DNA of 64,000 nt from Spodoptera frugiperda (Eukaryota; Arthropoda; Insecta; Lepidoptera; Noctuidae). Position numbers and translations under genes: made by a program. Below, piece after piece: positions 12,322 through 24,360 of the stretch. How positions within the stretch are numbered: position 1 is the stretch's first letter; the number at the start of each line of letters is the position of its first letter. The stretch spans positions 10,015,649 through 10,079,648 of the forward strand of contig NC_064237.1 in the NCBI RefSeq assembly GCF_023101765.2. The letters run 5' to 3'. The notes beneath the pieces are model-generated. The model was not told the DNA's origin, did not search any database, and saw only the letters and a program-made list of their open reading frames with translations.

Positions 12322-12471
12322 ACGAGTTCAGAAGTAAAGTTGGTTGTGAGAATGATGTGCTGCACTTAAGTTGCAATCCTCACTCGAGGGTCGCAATATA
12401 CTCAGCTCAGTATGGAAGAACGGAGTATGACTCGATCCAGTGTCCACAGCCACGAGGAATGAAGGAAGAAA
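12322..12471 (+). CDS. EVA-1-like receptor, exon c (lectin domain 2, N-terminal part)
   Basis: Third recognised exon, completing Tyr114 and coding to residue 163. Acceptor TTGTTCACAG; donor GTAAGT; phase 1 on both sides. It opens the second SUEL lectin domain: YEFRSKVGCENDVLHLSC, then VAIYSAQYGRTEYDSIQC. The AQYGR segment matches the AQYG of domain 1, showing an internal domain duplication. The split of this domain into two exons parallels that of domain 1, but the internal intron is phase 1 rather than phase 0. Confidence 0.92.
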
Positions 12472-15273
12472 GTAAGTATTGGATAGAATTTATTAAGTTA
12501 AGCAAATGATATTATTTTTGTAGTAATGACATTGTTATTTGAAGTTTTGTTAGATAAAAATTATGGAAATTAAGCAAAATTTCAAATACGTACCCGACGA
12601 CGTTGAATACATTCAAAACCATTAAAAAATCGACTGTATTTTTATACCTACATATACCTAACTTGTATTTTTATTCAAAACAATATCTTACCTCTTTTAA
12701 TAATACAAACGTAAAATATGTCAGTATAATAATATAAAGAGAAAAAAAACCAACATTTCTTCTAACCAAAATCTTAGCTTAGTAGAAAATCAATATGAGT
12801 AGAAGCGAAGAATACGTATATTTGGTTCTCCGTACAATACGAAACATTAATACGACAGTTAGCAACAGCGTAAGCTTGACCCTAAACGCTACGAACATTT
12901 CTTTTTTATCCATTATCTACTTTTCCTTTTCGTCACCCAACTCCATTCACCTGAAAAACTCATCTCGTTGTTTCTAATCTGTTTTGTTTCTTTCATCCAA
13001 CATTTTGTCCCTGTATTTTTGTTTCATTTACGCATGTCTCCAGTGATGGATGAACTGCAATCGTTTTTATTTTTGTGATGTTGTTGTACCTCGGGAATTG
13101 ATTCAACCGTCACAAGCAATATCGATTCAAATTTTCAAGTCTGTAGTTGACAGAAATAAATGTTACTAAAACATATTAGTTCTAACACTGCATTTGTATA
13201 ACAGTTGCAAAGGGCGATCATTCATCTCAAACTGTCATTTACCTTCACTATTCAATTATTCGCTTTGTATATTCACTCCTGTCAAATATGACTAATCTGC
13301 GACCGAGGGGATCGAGAATACTTTGCCGCCATTTGCATAAATAAATGTAGATTAAATGTTCTTGAAATGTAGCAATATAATATAACGGGGAACAATAGAC
13401 AGTGATAGAAAATTAATAAGCACAATTTAGTACTTTTATCATCTCAAATTCATTCTGAAGGAAACCTAATTTCAAAATGAAAGCGTTCCTCGGTCGGAAT
13501 CGCTAATTTAATTTTAACGTGTAAATTCAGCCCATTGAAGCCTGTTTATTGAATAAATTATTTAGATTCTTACGTTTTAGAAACGTAAGGATGAGCGGAT
13601 TCGAATTATACTCGAAAAGTACTTTAAATGTTTAGAATTTGCATTATCCAATTGTAAAAATTTTAATCTGGCGCGAAGTAAATGAATTTTAAAGTGCATT
13701 GTATAAATTTTTGTCACAAAAGTAAACAGGGAAAATTTGTTTGTAAATAACAAAAACATTAGAAGAATTTAAATTTTGTTAAGTAATACTTTTTATGAGT
13801 TTGTATAAAAGAATTAACTATAGGGCCTGACTGAACAGATGGCCGACTTAACTGTTTTATTGCGTTTGACCGACTTACTATTTGTAGAAAACACAATATA
13901 GAAGTTGTACGATTGTTTACAATAGCTACAAAGGCCCTGAGTACAATAGAAGAAGGTATCAATCGAGCAAAACTTAATAATTAAATACAATTTCAATGAA
14001 TACCAAACGGTTTACTTTTAAAATTCCCAAATAGAACAAATCTATGTTCGCGACATTTGAATGACATGGCAATTTAAACATTTGAATTCGGAATGCTAAA
14101 ACTGCGTTCGAATATTAAAACAAATTAACCGTCAGAATATTTATACAAACACGAGCGTTTGGTTGCTCATTCTGGAAGCGTCAGTCTAATTTTAGTTGGG
14201 CAAACGGCACCCCCATTCTTCGCGAAAGTGGGTAGGCACATTATTCAACCCTAAGTGAGCGATAAACGGGGGCTGGAAAACATGAAATCGATGATGACCC
14301 TCATTATAAGTACTGGCCACCTTATGTAACTGAAAAATTTTCGGTCTGTTACCATATTTTTTGCTATTGTAGACATCTTTACGAAACAATTACTCTTATA
14401 CCCGTTTTATCAACCTCTCCTAAATTTTAAGGGACTCCTAAGATGAGATAAATTACATTTAGCGGTATATTGGTTTTCACCAACCTATACATACCGTACA
14501 CAGTACAAGGAAGTGATTAGTTTCGGTGCTACAACACCATATGTAACTCAGTCTTTGGCAATTGTTTTCGGAACAAAATCGTTACTAACTGCCGCGCTCA
14601 GAGACATTTTATGATTACTCAAATTCCATAGTAACGATTTTGTATAAAAAACAATTGGTAAAGACAGGGTTAAGTAACCATTAAATGTCTCTGAGTACGG
14701 CAGTTATAGTTAAGAGATGTTTCAGGGGTGGTTGGTAAAAAGTCCAATAGACCTGACTACTATTAGCGGTGCCGTACCGAATTTTATTGTTAGAATAAAC
14801 TTTTACAATATAATTGTTTCGTTTGTCAAACATCAGTGTTGTTGGTTGGATAACGTCCGTGCGCTACCCGCCACAATTACTCCGATTTTAACTAAAAGCG
14901 TGTCGTAATTACGGATTCATCGGTTTTAAATTACGCGGTATCGGTTACTCTTTTAGCGTGTTTAAATAATAATTTGTTGTTTTCATTTCAATGCGTAGTT
15001 TTAATTATTTTGATGTTCCTGTATTCGACACAATATTACCGAGAATCAGTAAACGTTAATATTGAATGAATAAATACAATATGTTTAATAGTTGAGTGCA
15101 CACTTATTTAAAGTTACAACGAGACTGAAGCTGTAAAAGTCTTTATTACTATAAACATACACTTTTTTCTTTAACCAGAACAACTTTAAAAGTTAAACAA
15201 ACAAAATACTTGGAACTCTTTATAGGACTCAATCTAAACAAATTTGATGGTTAATAAAACCTTTTTTTCTCAG
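12472..15273 (+). other. Intron c-d
   Basis: 2.8-kb intron. Apart from the inverted-repeat element at 14549-14706 I see only AT-rich sequence without recognisable features. Confidence 0.88.
14549..14706. mobile_element. Inverted-repeat element (MITE-like)
   Basis: Two inverted pairs: aactgccgcgctcagagaca (14587 on) with its complement tgtctctgagtacggcagtt (14686-14705), and a block cagtctttggcaattgtttt...acaaaatcgttacta (14549-14586) with tagtaacgattttgt...acaattggtaaagaca (14629-14666). The order X-Y-X'-Y' implies two overlapping or partly duplicated copies of one TIR element rather than a single hairpin. Confidence 0.65.
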
Positions 15274-15417
15274 CTTGCTTGGAGCCATATGCCACGGAGA
15301 CTGCCATGAGGGAGTGCCATGGTAAAAGAAGATGTGTTCTCTCTGCGGACAGTAACATGTTCGGCAAGCCGTGTCGAGCCGGGAGTCGAACCTACCTCAA
15401 AGTTGTTTACACTTGCG
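15274..15417 (+). CDS. EVA-1-like receptor, exon d (lectin domain 2, C-terminal part)
   Basis: Fourth recognised exon, residues 164-211 plus one base of 212. Acceptor CTTTTTTTCTCAG; donor GTGAGT; phase 1 on both sides. It closes lectin domain 2 with CHGKRRCVLSADS, FGKPCRAGSRTYLKVVYTC, the canonical SUEL ending. Domain 2 spans about residues 122-211, coded exactly by exons c and d. A 12.3-kb intron follows, by far the longest in the gene. Confidence 0.93.
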
Positions 15418-16149
15418 GTGAGTCCATGAGAATGTTATAATGTTTTAAAACTCGTAAGTTGAGCAATTAAGTCGTAAACAGCTTTTAAACATCGTGCAGT
15501 TTTAATGGACGCTTTTTTGGCCACTTCTTTATGGGCGAAACTGTAATGTCTGGATTAAATAGGGTTCTGAGTAAGTTGGGAGCGGTTTTTTTGGTACAAT
15601 GTTTACTTGTTTTATTTGACTTGACTTTAATACATGGGTGTGTACTAAAGTCTTGTTTCATCACTTAAAAACATTCTGCATAAAAAACAAAACCAAATCT
15701 AACCCAAGAGAAGTGTACTATCTTCTTACTCACTTATTAAATGTAATGACAATTAATACACTTTCAAACCATCCAATAATTATTAAATCAACTCTAGTAT
15801 CGTCTGCATCTAGAGTACAAACAACTGCTATAGACTAAAACTACAAACAATCTCTGAGCATATTGCTCGGAATAATGCTTGCTAGACAAATTGTTTCTCC
15901 TGTAATCCCTTTGTCTCAGCTCTCACCACTCCCTAAGGTACACTTACACAGATTACTTACGTTACTTCTATTAGATTTAAAAATAATGTCTTCGAGTTAA
16001 CACAATGTAAAGATAAGATTTCGTCGTTGTAAAAAATAAATTAGTTAACATCATAGCACTTGCAGTATTGTAAAGAAAAGGTGCATTAACATGAAATAAT
16101 ATATAGGTTAAAGTTATTGTTGGTAAACCTCGCAATATCTAAGGTTAAA

Positions 16150-16272
16150 TATTCCCCAACAATGCTTAAATTCCTAACCCACAAAAGGCCGGTAACGCAC
16201 TTATAACGACTCTGGTGTTTCGGGTATCCACGGGTGATCCGTCTACTCGCTTACCGGCTTATATCATAAAAA
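16150..16272 (+). mobile_element. LINE 3' tail, GGCCGGCAATGCAC family, short copy
   Basis: Contains aaaggccggtaacgcactta, ctctggtgtttcgggtatcc and an end atatcataaaaagt. It is diverged and has lost the usual cttaccatcagg segment. Confidence 0.6.
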
Positions 16273-17889
16273 GTAAATAAAGTAAAAAAATCCAATTGCT
16301 AAAAGCTAAGTAATTGCTAAATACACAAGGAACAATCATATTTATCTGCAGTTATACTTTTTAACTTGCTACGTCTTAAAAGAAAATTTCGTACAAGTCA
16401 CATTGTGTCACAATTCCCGTCTTTTACCAAGTTATTTAACAGACAATTCGTTGAAATGGAATCATAAGAGCGAAATTTCTAGAAACAGTGACCCAGCCAA
16501 GCAAGACGCGACTACAGCGGTGTTAACAGCTCTACAAGTAAACATAGCCAGAAATTCTGGGAATCTTAGTAATTCGCAGTGAAAACGGGAAAGATATATT
16601 ATCTTGCAACAATAGAGAGAACTCCAGCATCCTCTTGCAAAACGAATTGCTTTAAGACCTTCGTACTAACATTATTGTCACTTGAGACCACTAAAATGTA
16701 CAAGCAAACAGCGCCACGGGGCCAATGCTAGTTACTTATTAATATTTATGAACATCTGCCAACATTATTTCAATCTGAGATCTCCATTCCTTACACAGAT
16801 ATTGCCTCTGTGAGTTATTAAATGACTTAGAAGTAATACAACTAAGCGTTGTTGAATTTGTTTCCAAAACAATCTATGTTTTATTAGGCAAAGAAGAAAA
16901 CAAGCCCTCGGCTTACTGTTAAGAAAGTTATTTCTCTTTCCCGTCGATCAGTCAAAAAGTTTTTTTTTTTTTGTTATTTTTAATATTTATTTTTTCGTTC
17001 CCTCTCTCCTTTTGTTTCCTTGTCAAATGTATATTTATTATGGGTCAGCTGGCGGAAACGTTTCTTTCGTTCGGTACCGCGCGGCGGTTCCGTAAATCAC
17101 GGTTTACGTTGTTATTTCATTTTGTTTCGACGATTTGCAAGTTATTGTTTTCAGTTCTTTTTTTTTCGCGATTTATTTTAATATTCTAGAGCCGAGAGCT
17201 ATTTGATCCGGTATCTCCCCGCATCCGGCTCGATAAAACGGTGAAATTTAATTTTCTATTAATAAAATATGATCTTCAACGAGTCACGTGTTGTTGGTAG
17301 ATTTTGTGTAAGACTCAAAAATGAAGTGTAGATACACTCACTTAATATTTGCACCTGGTTTGCATATTATGTTGAACTTAATTTTAAAAAGTAGATACCT
17401 ACATAAGTATGAAATTTGTTTCACATCGCTTTCTACATGCATTAATTACATTTCAATACAGTCAATAAATAAGTCATAAGTATACTAAAATTTAACAAAT
17501 GCTATCCTACCTTATTCTTCTTCTTCAAGATATAAAACGGGTGATCCTATACGATATACATATATCAGAAAATACATACCATACATTTATATTCAATTTA
17601 ACGTTTACTTGTCTTCATGAAACTTAGTTCTCTAGTACACAATTATATAATTTAGGATCCTCCGTCAGACTGTGTCCCTTTAGTTTCAAAATATAATCTT
17701 ACTAGTTTTAGTTTCAATAACAAACCCTTAACTAGTCTAGTCAGATCTAAATACTCGTTAGTAAACTGTTAGAGCAACTATATAAACTTACGTCTTTGTG
17801 CGGTTTGGTAGAAACTTAAGAAAATCGTCTACTTTGTAATGTTTTTTTGCTTTGTACAATTTGGTCAAGCACTTGGAAGGAGAGAGGAA

Positions 17890-18116
17890 GAAGTTTTTTT
17901 TTTGTGGAATAGGAGGCAATACAGAAGACCGGTCACCTGATGGTAAGCGATCAGCGCTGCCCATAGACACCCGCAACGGAAAAAAGACCGATGTGCGTTG
18001 CCGGAGCCAATAGAGATTCTGAACAGTTTGAAGGTCGTGTCGGTTCGGAAATTCCGCCGATGACAGCTCATTCCACAGTTTTGCATTACGAGGCAGAAAT
18101 TTTCAATAATAAGATA
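17890..18116 (-). mobile_element. CR1/Jockey-like LINE 3' end with coding remnant
   Basis: Poly-T at 17894-17903 marks the 3' end of a minus-strand copy. Reading from 18116 leftward, frames give RNAKLWNELSS, FPNRHDLQTVQN and then RVSMGSADRLPSGD over the tail, which resemble the extreme C-terminus and 3' UTR of non-LTR retrotransposons (RNxxxWNxLPxxxFP). This coding remnant links the widely repeated GGCCGGCAACGCAC tail to a LINE. The reading frame is not intact. Confidence 0.65.
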
Positions 18117-18605
18117 CATATTTCTTAATCTGATAGTATTTTTGAGTAAATTCTGACTGGGCTATTTACCGAAAAGCACTATATTATTTAATTACTAGTT
18201 ATTATTGCAAATGTAACGAAATGTAATTCAACACATAGATGTACTTTCTCAAGAACAAAAACAAAGTTACTCTAAGTTTACTTTCACAGCAGACGGTAAG
18301 GTTTTTCTCACGATTTAATGAAAACAATGTCCTTTCAAGTTTCTAAAGTGAATACACACTTTCCCAATTTCCGGCCCATCAAATATTCAAGAGGCACAAA
18401 TGCGAGTGCTTATACCTGACATCTTTCAATCACCGATTTTTTTTACTTTCAGTATTTTTCTCGGAAGAAAGGTTCGTATTTATATTGACTTGATTCCATG
18501 TAAAACACTGCGTTGTGATATTTGTTTGATAGAATAAAAAATAAATATAAGAGGGGTCACTTGAGTAACTACCTCATAGAAAAACTAGAATAAGTAATAG
18601 TTAGT

Positions 18606-18772
18606 TTCTAAGGGCCCTCGCCCACGGCGACTTTTTGTAGCGATGCTATCGCGTGTTTGCATCGATACAAATATTAAGTGCATATAAAAGTAACATACGT
18701 TAGTAAAAATGCTGTCGCGCGTTTAGTGAATGCGCTACTAAAATAGCAATGGGCGCGGGGCCCTTAAGCAAT
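18606..18772. mobile_element. PIF/Harbinger-like MITE
   Basis: About 165 bp with ends aagggccctcgcccacggcg and, as reverse complement of the right end, aagggccccgcgcccattgc; the inner parts (tagcgatgctatcgcg versus tagtagcgcattcact) are also loosely inverted. TAA occurs at both borders (taagggccc / gggcccttaa), as expected for a 3-bp TWA target duplication. Confidence 0.55.
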
Positions 18773-18779
18773 AGGCAGT

Positions 18780-18990
18780 AGCGTGCCTCAACACGATGCC
18801 ACCACTGCCGCACGCACTGCTGCCGTGCCGCCGCGACCGTTACATTGTACATACGCATCGCCGCTGCCGCGCCGCCACCGCACCGCCGCCACGCGCATTT
18901 CATTTGTTTGATTCATACCATTACCGGTCGCGTACAAACTTACACGTGCGTAATTTTCCGGCATGGTGTGCAGGAACGCTAAGTGGACTC
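18780..18990. other. CpG/GC-rich patch in an AT-rich intron
   Basis: About 200 bp of CCG/CGC-rich sequence (gccgccgcgaccgttaca, cgccgctgccgcgccgccac) immediately right of the MITE. Short open frames on both strands look like by-products of GC content. It resembles the GC-rich ends of the element at 44096-44868, so it may be part of a larger transposon; a regulatory island is the alternative. Confidence 0.35.
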
Positions 18991-19118
18991 TAAAGGCAAC
19001 TAATTATATTCTGCTTTGTGATATAGAACTCACAAAATACAGTTTTATACCTACGGTATGAGTTTTCCACCACACCTCGGTCATAGATAGAAAACCTTCA
19101 AGAAAAGAGCGTATTCCT

Positions 19119-19241
19119 TCTTAAAAGGCCGGCAACGCACCTGTGACTCCTCTGGTGTTGCGGGTGTCCATGGGCGGCGCTGATCGCATACCATCAGGTG
19201 ACTCGTCTGCTCGTTTGCCCACTATTCCATAAAAAAAAAGA
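19119..19241 (+). mobile_element. LINE 3' tail, GGCCGGCAACGCAC family
   Basis: Well-preserved tail: ggccggcaacgcacctgtga, tctggtgttgcgggtgtcca, ccatcaggtgactcgtctgc and a poly-A end ttccataaaaaaaaa. Truncated at its 5' side. Confidence 0.75.
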
Positions 19242-19689
19242 TTTTACATTTTACACAGCATCCAAAACACGATTCTTTCAGACGTATGGAAATCTTGTTC
19301 CCATAATATGCTCATCTCTAGTTTACCACTCCGGAACATACAGAGTGTTATATATGTTCCTTTTACTTCACTATCAGTGCTCACATTTACGGGGTGGTCC
19401 GTATTATGCAATGTTGGGTGCTCAGTAACGAGTGTCTTCGAGCTTACTGCCTCAACAAACATTTGAGCGCAAATGTTCCCTTGTCGAGGTTAGCTTACGT
19501 AGACCCTACGTTTTTAATTAACGCAGAAGACGCATAGCGTTGATTAATTGTTTGCTAACATATTAATTATATTGACTACCAACGATGCTGTAGTTGTGTG
19601 AGCCACACTCATGTTAAAGTGAAAAGGTTTTTGCTCAATAGGGTAGATGACCAATTTTTACTTTAATGTCCGTCTTTTAAATTGTTTTA

Positions 19690-19960
19690 TAATGTTAGAC
19701 ATGTATTTTATTTTTCTTATGGAAAGAAATGCTTTCGAAGATATATTGATTGTAAATATCGCATGATGTCACTTCTACATAGGTACGTTTTATACGTAGA
19801 AATATCGTATGTGCTCCTACTGTTAAGCTTTGAATAGTTTTATTTAAGTTTTTTTTTAATACGACAAAATAAAAAAAATACGTTTCTGTTTTTTTCCTTA
19901 CCAAACTGACGGACTAGATGCGTTTTTAATTTTCATACCCCGTCATCATCCCTATTTGTG
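19690..19960. repeat. Unclassified interspersed repeat, copy 1
   Basis: Shares with 49765-50025, in the same order, a gatatattgatt segment, tacgtagaaat, tttgtt/ataaaataaaaaaaatacgt, ccttaccaaactgacgga and the end ttttcataccccgtcatcat. No coding or obvious TIR; probably a non-autonomous DNA element. Confidence 0.5.
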
Positions 19961-20389
19961 AATGCATATAAAAAAACAGGTCACTGGCTATTCCTTTTTG
20001 TATTGCCAAAAGACATACTATTCCAAAATAGAGGTCAACTTGAGTAAGTTACATAGCAAGGAAGATTATTATATGTATGTACATAGTTTGCAAGCAATAT
20101 GATAAAACCGAGAATAAAAGAAAGATAACAAAATATGAATAAACTAGGATAATATCCAGTAACACGAGTCGGTCCTGAAAACAGTCCAGTTTACACCCAG
20201 TGACCACGTACAGAACAAAATTTTATTTTTCCATATTTTTCCAGAAATTTCTATTGCATTTGGCAACGGAAAACTGAGAAAGAATCGCTTGAACAGAAAT
20301 ACGCTTATTGTACCGAAATAAAAATATATTCTTGTTGAGTATAAGATACTGCCTGTGTTACTTGAATACATTATATTGTACCTGGCAAA

Positions 20390-20610
20390 GTGTTAAGGTT
20401 CGATTTCCGGGTTGAGCATAGTATTATTGGTCTATTTTCGGTTTTACGATTTTTTTTCTGTAGTAGCACGGAGTCTGGAATTGTGTACTATATGACAGTA
20501 TATGGCAACAGGCTCATCCCCTATTACATGGGACTTATAAACACAAATGATGAAAATTGCACCTCTGCTTACCCTTTCGGGGATAAAAGATATGACGATA
20601 TGATACTTTA
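20390..20610 (+). mobile_element. tRNA-derived SINE, family A
   Basis: B-box-like ggttcgatttccgggt at about 20398, then the family body: atatggcaacaggctcatcc, cctattacatgggacttata, gcacctctgcttaccctttc and ggggataaaagatatgacga. Related copies are at 46855-47050 (minus), 48828-49090 and 59145-59290. Confidence 0.7.
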
Positions 20611-21324
20611 TATTGTCTAAAATCCGAATATTTTTATAGATAAGCAACTGAATAAAATTGGTAAGAATCATACTTTCGACTCTGCTTTTTTGTGCTCTTT
20701 ATCATATCAACCCAGTCAAATTGTGACTGCTTTAAAACCTGCAAAAAGAAAAACAACGTCCATTTCTTTAAGAAATTGACCTCCAATCGTTACAGTATCA
20801 ACTATACTTAGAACAAACTACATAAACTACATACATACATAGGTACTTGAGCCACGTAAACCAGCAACAATAACACAACTAAAGAAAGTCAAACAAAACA
20901 AGTTCACCTATTTGTGATTCAGAGGAACACACGTAACTTGAGACACGAACTTCTTAATACTTAACCTTGTTTATACTCCGAGTTAGTGTGGATCCTCATT
21001 ATATGTCCCGGGACTTTAATATCAAGGAGATAAAGTCAAGAACAGACAGACTGACAGTAAAATCTAAAACTAAGGTGTGTGTTTCTGAATAGAATGTTGA
21101 TGTATGTTGATGGGTGTTGTTTTAATGTTCGTCTGCAGTGAGGTTGTTTTCTTAGGTTTGTATCTAAACTAGATTTGACTGGATGAGGTGAACCATTACA
21201 TAATTCAAGGTATGACTTTTCATTTTCAAGTTTTTATACTTAAACCATTGTAGTTTAATGTACGGTTAAATTTAGACACTAGAAGAAAATAGTTCGGACG
21301 TTTGCGACTCACATTATATCTATA

Positions 21325-21662
21325 AATGACCACTGCTGACCAAAGCCTCTTCTCACATCTCCATGTGAGAAGAGGCAGAGAAGAGGCTCAAACTTTCTCT
21401 TTCTCTCCAGAAAGAGAAAGTTTGAGCATTAATCACCACGCTTGCTCAATGCGGGTTGGCAATTTCTAACTTATAATTATAAATTATAAGTCCAGGTTTC
21501 CTCACGATGTTTTCCTTCACCATTTGTCAGTGGTGTCTAAATAATCTTAGAAAGTACATATAACTCGGAAGAAGTCACATTGGTACTTGCCATTGGTAGT
21601 TTTCGAGCGCACACTCATGCATGAGGAGCGTCTTAAGCCTCCGGGCCACCACGACACGTTTG
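21325..21662 (-). mobile_element. tRNA-derived SINE, family C, with internal hairpins
   Basis: Reading on the minus strand from 21662, the head cgtggtggcccggaggctta is tRNA-like. The body contains the family blocks complementary to cacgatgttttccttcacca, gtcagtggtgtctaaataat and cgcttgctcaatgcgggttg. Other copies are at 53636-53868 and 55755-56112, where ggtttcgaacccacc preserves the B box. This copy is disturbed at 21345-21427 by two perfect inverted repeats. Confidence 0.7.
21345..21427. repeat. Two adjacent perfect hairpins with CTCC loops
   Basis: First: gcctcttctcacat (21345-21358), loop ctcc, exact complement 21363-21376. Second: a 19-bp arm gctcaaactttctctttct (21386-21404), loop ctcc, exact complement 21409-21427. 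Sister SINE copies read gcctcttctcgcatggagaa then ggtttgagcatt straight through. Confidence 0.9.
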
Positions 21663-22838
21663 CGACTAATGTTACGTAAACGGAAGAGTCTGGTTGTTCG
21701 GTTTTTATAACAAAATTTATACTTAGGAAGATATTGCAACTGCCAAAACATTAAACTTTTGATAAATCGTTAAAGTTAACAGAGGCTTAAACGACTAACT
21801 AGAATCGGTTACAGAATGATCGAAAGACCAACAATTCTTAGAAATTTATGGGCCTAATGAAATCTCTCTCCAAAGACATAGATACTAACTTTAACAAGTC
21901 CCTGTGGATAGTAAAAGATAAATTAGAAAAGAAATAAAATCCAAAGATTTGTGTTGATTCAGCTCGTTGCGAAATTTTAGCTTCGGGCAAGTCGTTCACT
22001 GGATTAAGACTATGAAAAACCGTTTCGTAGATCCGTCTTCCTTGTTAATAAATATATCGTAAAGTCAAATTAAGGGACTTAAAGACGTTTTCGTCATTTC
22101 TCACAGAAGTCATTTGAACTTGTTAGCGACAAAAACGTAATTTCTTTCGCAAACTTGATATTTTGAAATCTTTTGTCTTGGATCAGTTTGGATAGGATAT
22201 CTTGTTGATACCCAAAATCTAATTAAAATAGTTTGCAGGTTCCGTGTTTTAAAAGTTTTATAAAGTTTTCCTACAATCTAGATTAAAAATGGGGTTGTAG
22301 AAGAGTTCAATAAAATGAGCAAAGTATAATTATTTCTTTTTATCATGATATTACGGTTGATAATAAAAACAGTGTGAAAATTTATGCACTCCAATGTTAT
22401 TGTAAAATATTGACCTCATTTTGATTTTCCATGCTAAAAGCAAAATGAACTTTAAAATCAACAACCTTGATTTTACAATAAAAATATAATACAAATCAAT
22501 ATTAAATTATTTACCAGAAGGTTGAACAAATTATGTACAAGAGAAGGTTGAAGTTACATAGGTAGCTATTGTTATAAAAATAGTACCAAAAAAAAAGAAC
22601 AAGGATTTTAAGAACCTAAAAACGTAAGTACATTTTGAGAAAAATCCTTGGCAATAAGAAACCTAGATAATAGGGCAAGTTGTTAAAAATGTAACAAGAA
22701 GGTCCTTTTGTGAAGATTTCTGTGCGATATTAAAGTTCAAAGCATTTTGTACGTCTAAAGATGTTGCTAATTATTTGGTATAGTTAAACGCTTTACCAAA
22801 ATTTGAGGAGCTTGGGTTCAACAAGATTTCTTTTATTG

Positions 22839-23095
22839 TGAGGGGAGAATTTCATCTAATGATTTATCTCGCCTTGGATAAGGTGAGAGGGACTGTCAGA
22901 CTCTTACTGACTAAAAATAACTCCGTTCGTACTCCTGTTTTTGAGCCGGAGCTCTGGTAAGCCGCAAGGTAGTCCGCAGCTCAGCCCTACTGTATGTCGG
23001 CTTCAGCCCTACTGGACCCTATCTGTGGTGGTCTGATGGCTCTATGAGCGCGTGTGGAATGCAAAGCGCCGAACGCACAGATCTGGTTCTTACAG
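22839..23095 (-). mobile_element. R1-like LINE 3' tail, longer copy
   Basis: Contains the full tail plus ccctatctgtggtggtctga, tggctctatgagcgcg and gaacgcacagatctggttct, in the same order as 61846-62140. The repeat of gcttcagccctactg / cagctcagccctactg inside it indicates a small internal duplication. Diverged, so an old insertion. Confidence 0.75.
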
Positions 23096-23324
23096 TATTT
23101 TAATGCTATTTTTATTGTAAAGGCTCTTCATTCCAATCACTGAATTTCTCGCAGGGTTTTGTCTCTTTTAATTAACTTTAACAAATTATCAGTAGGTCTA
23201 GACTTACCTAACGTCTCCAGTAACGCGTTAATTATCTACAAATTAAAATCTAATTATAGCGGAGTTGTAATCCAATCTTTATTGTTTTATTTTTCGAATA
23301 TCGAAGCACTATAGTGTAACTGCC

Positions 23325-23515
23325 TGACGATATATTTTTTTATGGTATAAACCGGTGAACGAGCAGACGCATCACCTTTTTGTAAGCAATCCTCGCCGCC
23401 TATGGGCACCCGAAACACCAGAGGCGTTATAAGTGCGTTGCTGGACTTTTGGGTGTTAGGAATTTAAGGGTTGTTGGGGAATCGGGGATTGGGAAGATGG
23501 CAATTGGGGGTAATT
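23325..23515 (-). mobile_element. LINE 3' tail, GGCCGGCAACGCAC family
   Basis: Poly-T at the left (23333-23340), then atggtataaaccggtgaacg, agcagacgcatcacc, gaaacaccagaggcgttata and ttaagggttgttggggaatc, the complement of the plus-strand tails. Confidence 0.72.
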
Positions 23516-24210
23516 ACGTCTATTACATTTTCATTTGAATGAACACGTTCCCGTTCATGTATTTTATATTATATAATGTAATTATAAAATGAATTAGTTA
23601 ATTTCAAATAAACATGACCTAGTATTTTAGTTTGCGCATCACTGATTACAGCTAAACACTAATTTATTTTTCTAATAATTACAACATCAATGATATTTAA
23701 ATTACATTTCACTAAGCATTTGAATTAAACACAACTGACTGAGCTGCACAGAATTAAATTTAAAAAATAAATCACAGATCTATAAAACAAAATGGAAACG
23801 ACAAACCATTTCTGGGAATTCCGATGCGTAAATTCAAACTTTGAACGACTTGTTCTTTTAGAGCATTCCTGACGTGCAAGGTTAGAAGGCATGAGAGAAT
23901 TCTCATAATACAGCTACCATCGATAGAGTTATTTGCTTAAATCGCTTCCAGTTATTACTGCTCCAAGATACGCTTCGCCAGCAATAAATCTGAGTCATAA
24001 AAATGCGAAGCGAACGCGGACAGTCGAAACTCTTCCTATCTTTTATTGTCTAGAAGTGGTGTCACAGGATAAAGAGACACAGTTAGATAACGCAATTAAA
24101 ATCATTGATCTTTTAAAACGCCTTTAATCTAGGTTTTATTCTATTTTGAAAGTATAATAGTAAGGTTAAATTATTGGTTTATTTTAGGCGTCGTATGAAC
24201 CTCAGCAGAA

Positions 24211-24360
24211 AGGGTTTTTTGCGCAAGGAAAATCATCCAATGACTTCTCCCATCTTGGGTGAAGCGAGAGGGAGTTTCAGATTCTTACTTACAAATAACC
24301 ACCCAGTTTATACTCCTGCTTTTCGACCCGAAGCCCCGGTAACCCGAGGGTAGTCCGTAG
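24211..24360 (-). mobile_element. R1-like LINE 3' tail
   Basis: Short poly-T, then aaaatcatccaatgacttct, gaagcgagagggagtttcag, cgaagccccggtaaccc and a truncated gtagtccgtag. Confidence 0.72.

Noticed and set aside
16971..17189. 72-codon plus-strand open frame (hydrophobic, then MGQLAETFLSF...)
   Set aside because: T-rich start gives Phe/Leu-rich translation; no splice context fitting the receptor frame and no family recognised.
18796..18993. Short open frame over the CpG-rich patch as a candidate gene
   Set aside because: Both strands are open because of GC content; no motif, no initiation context and adjacent to a MITE.
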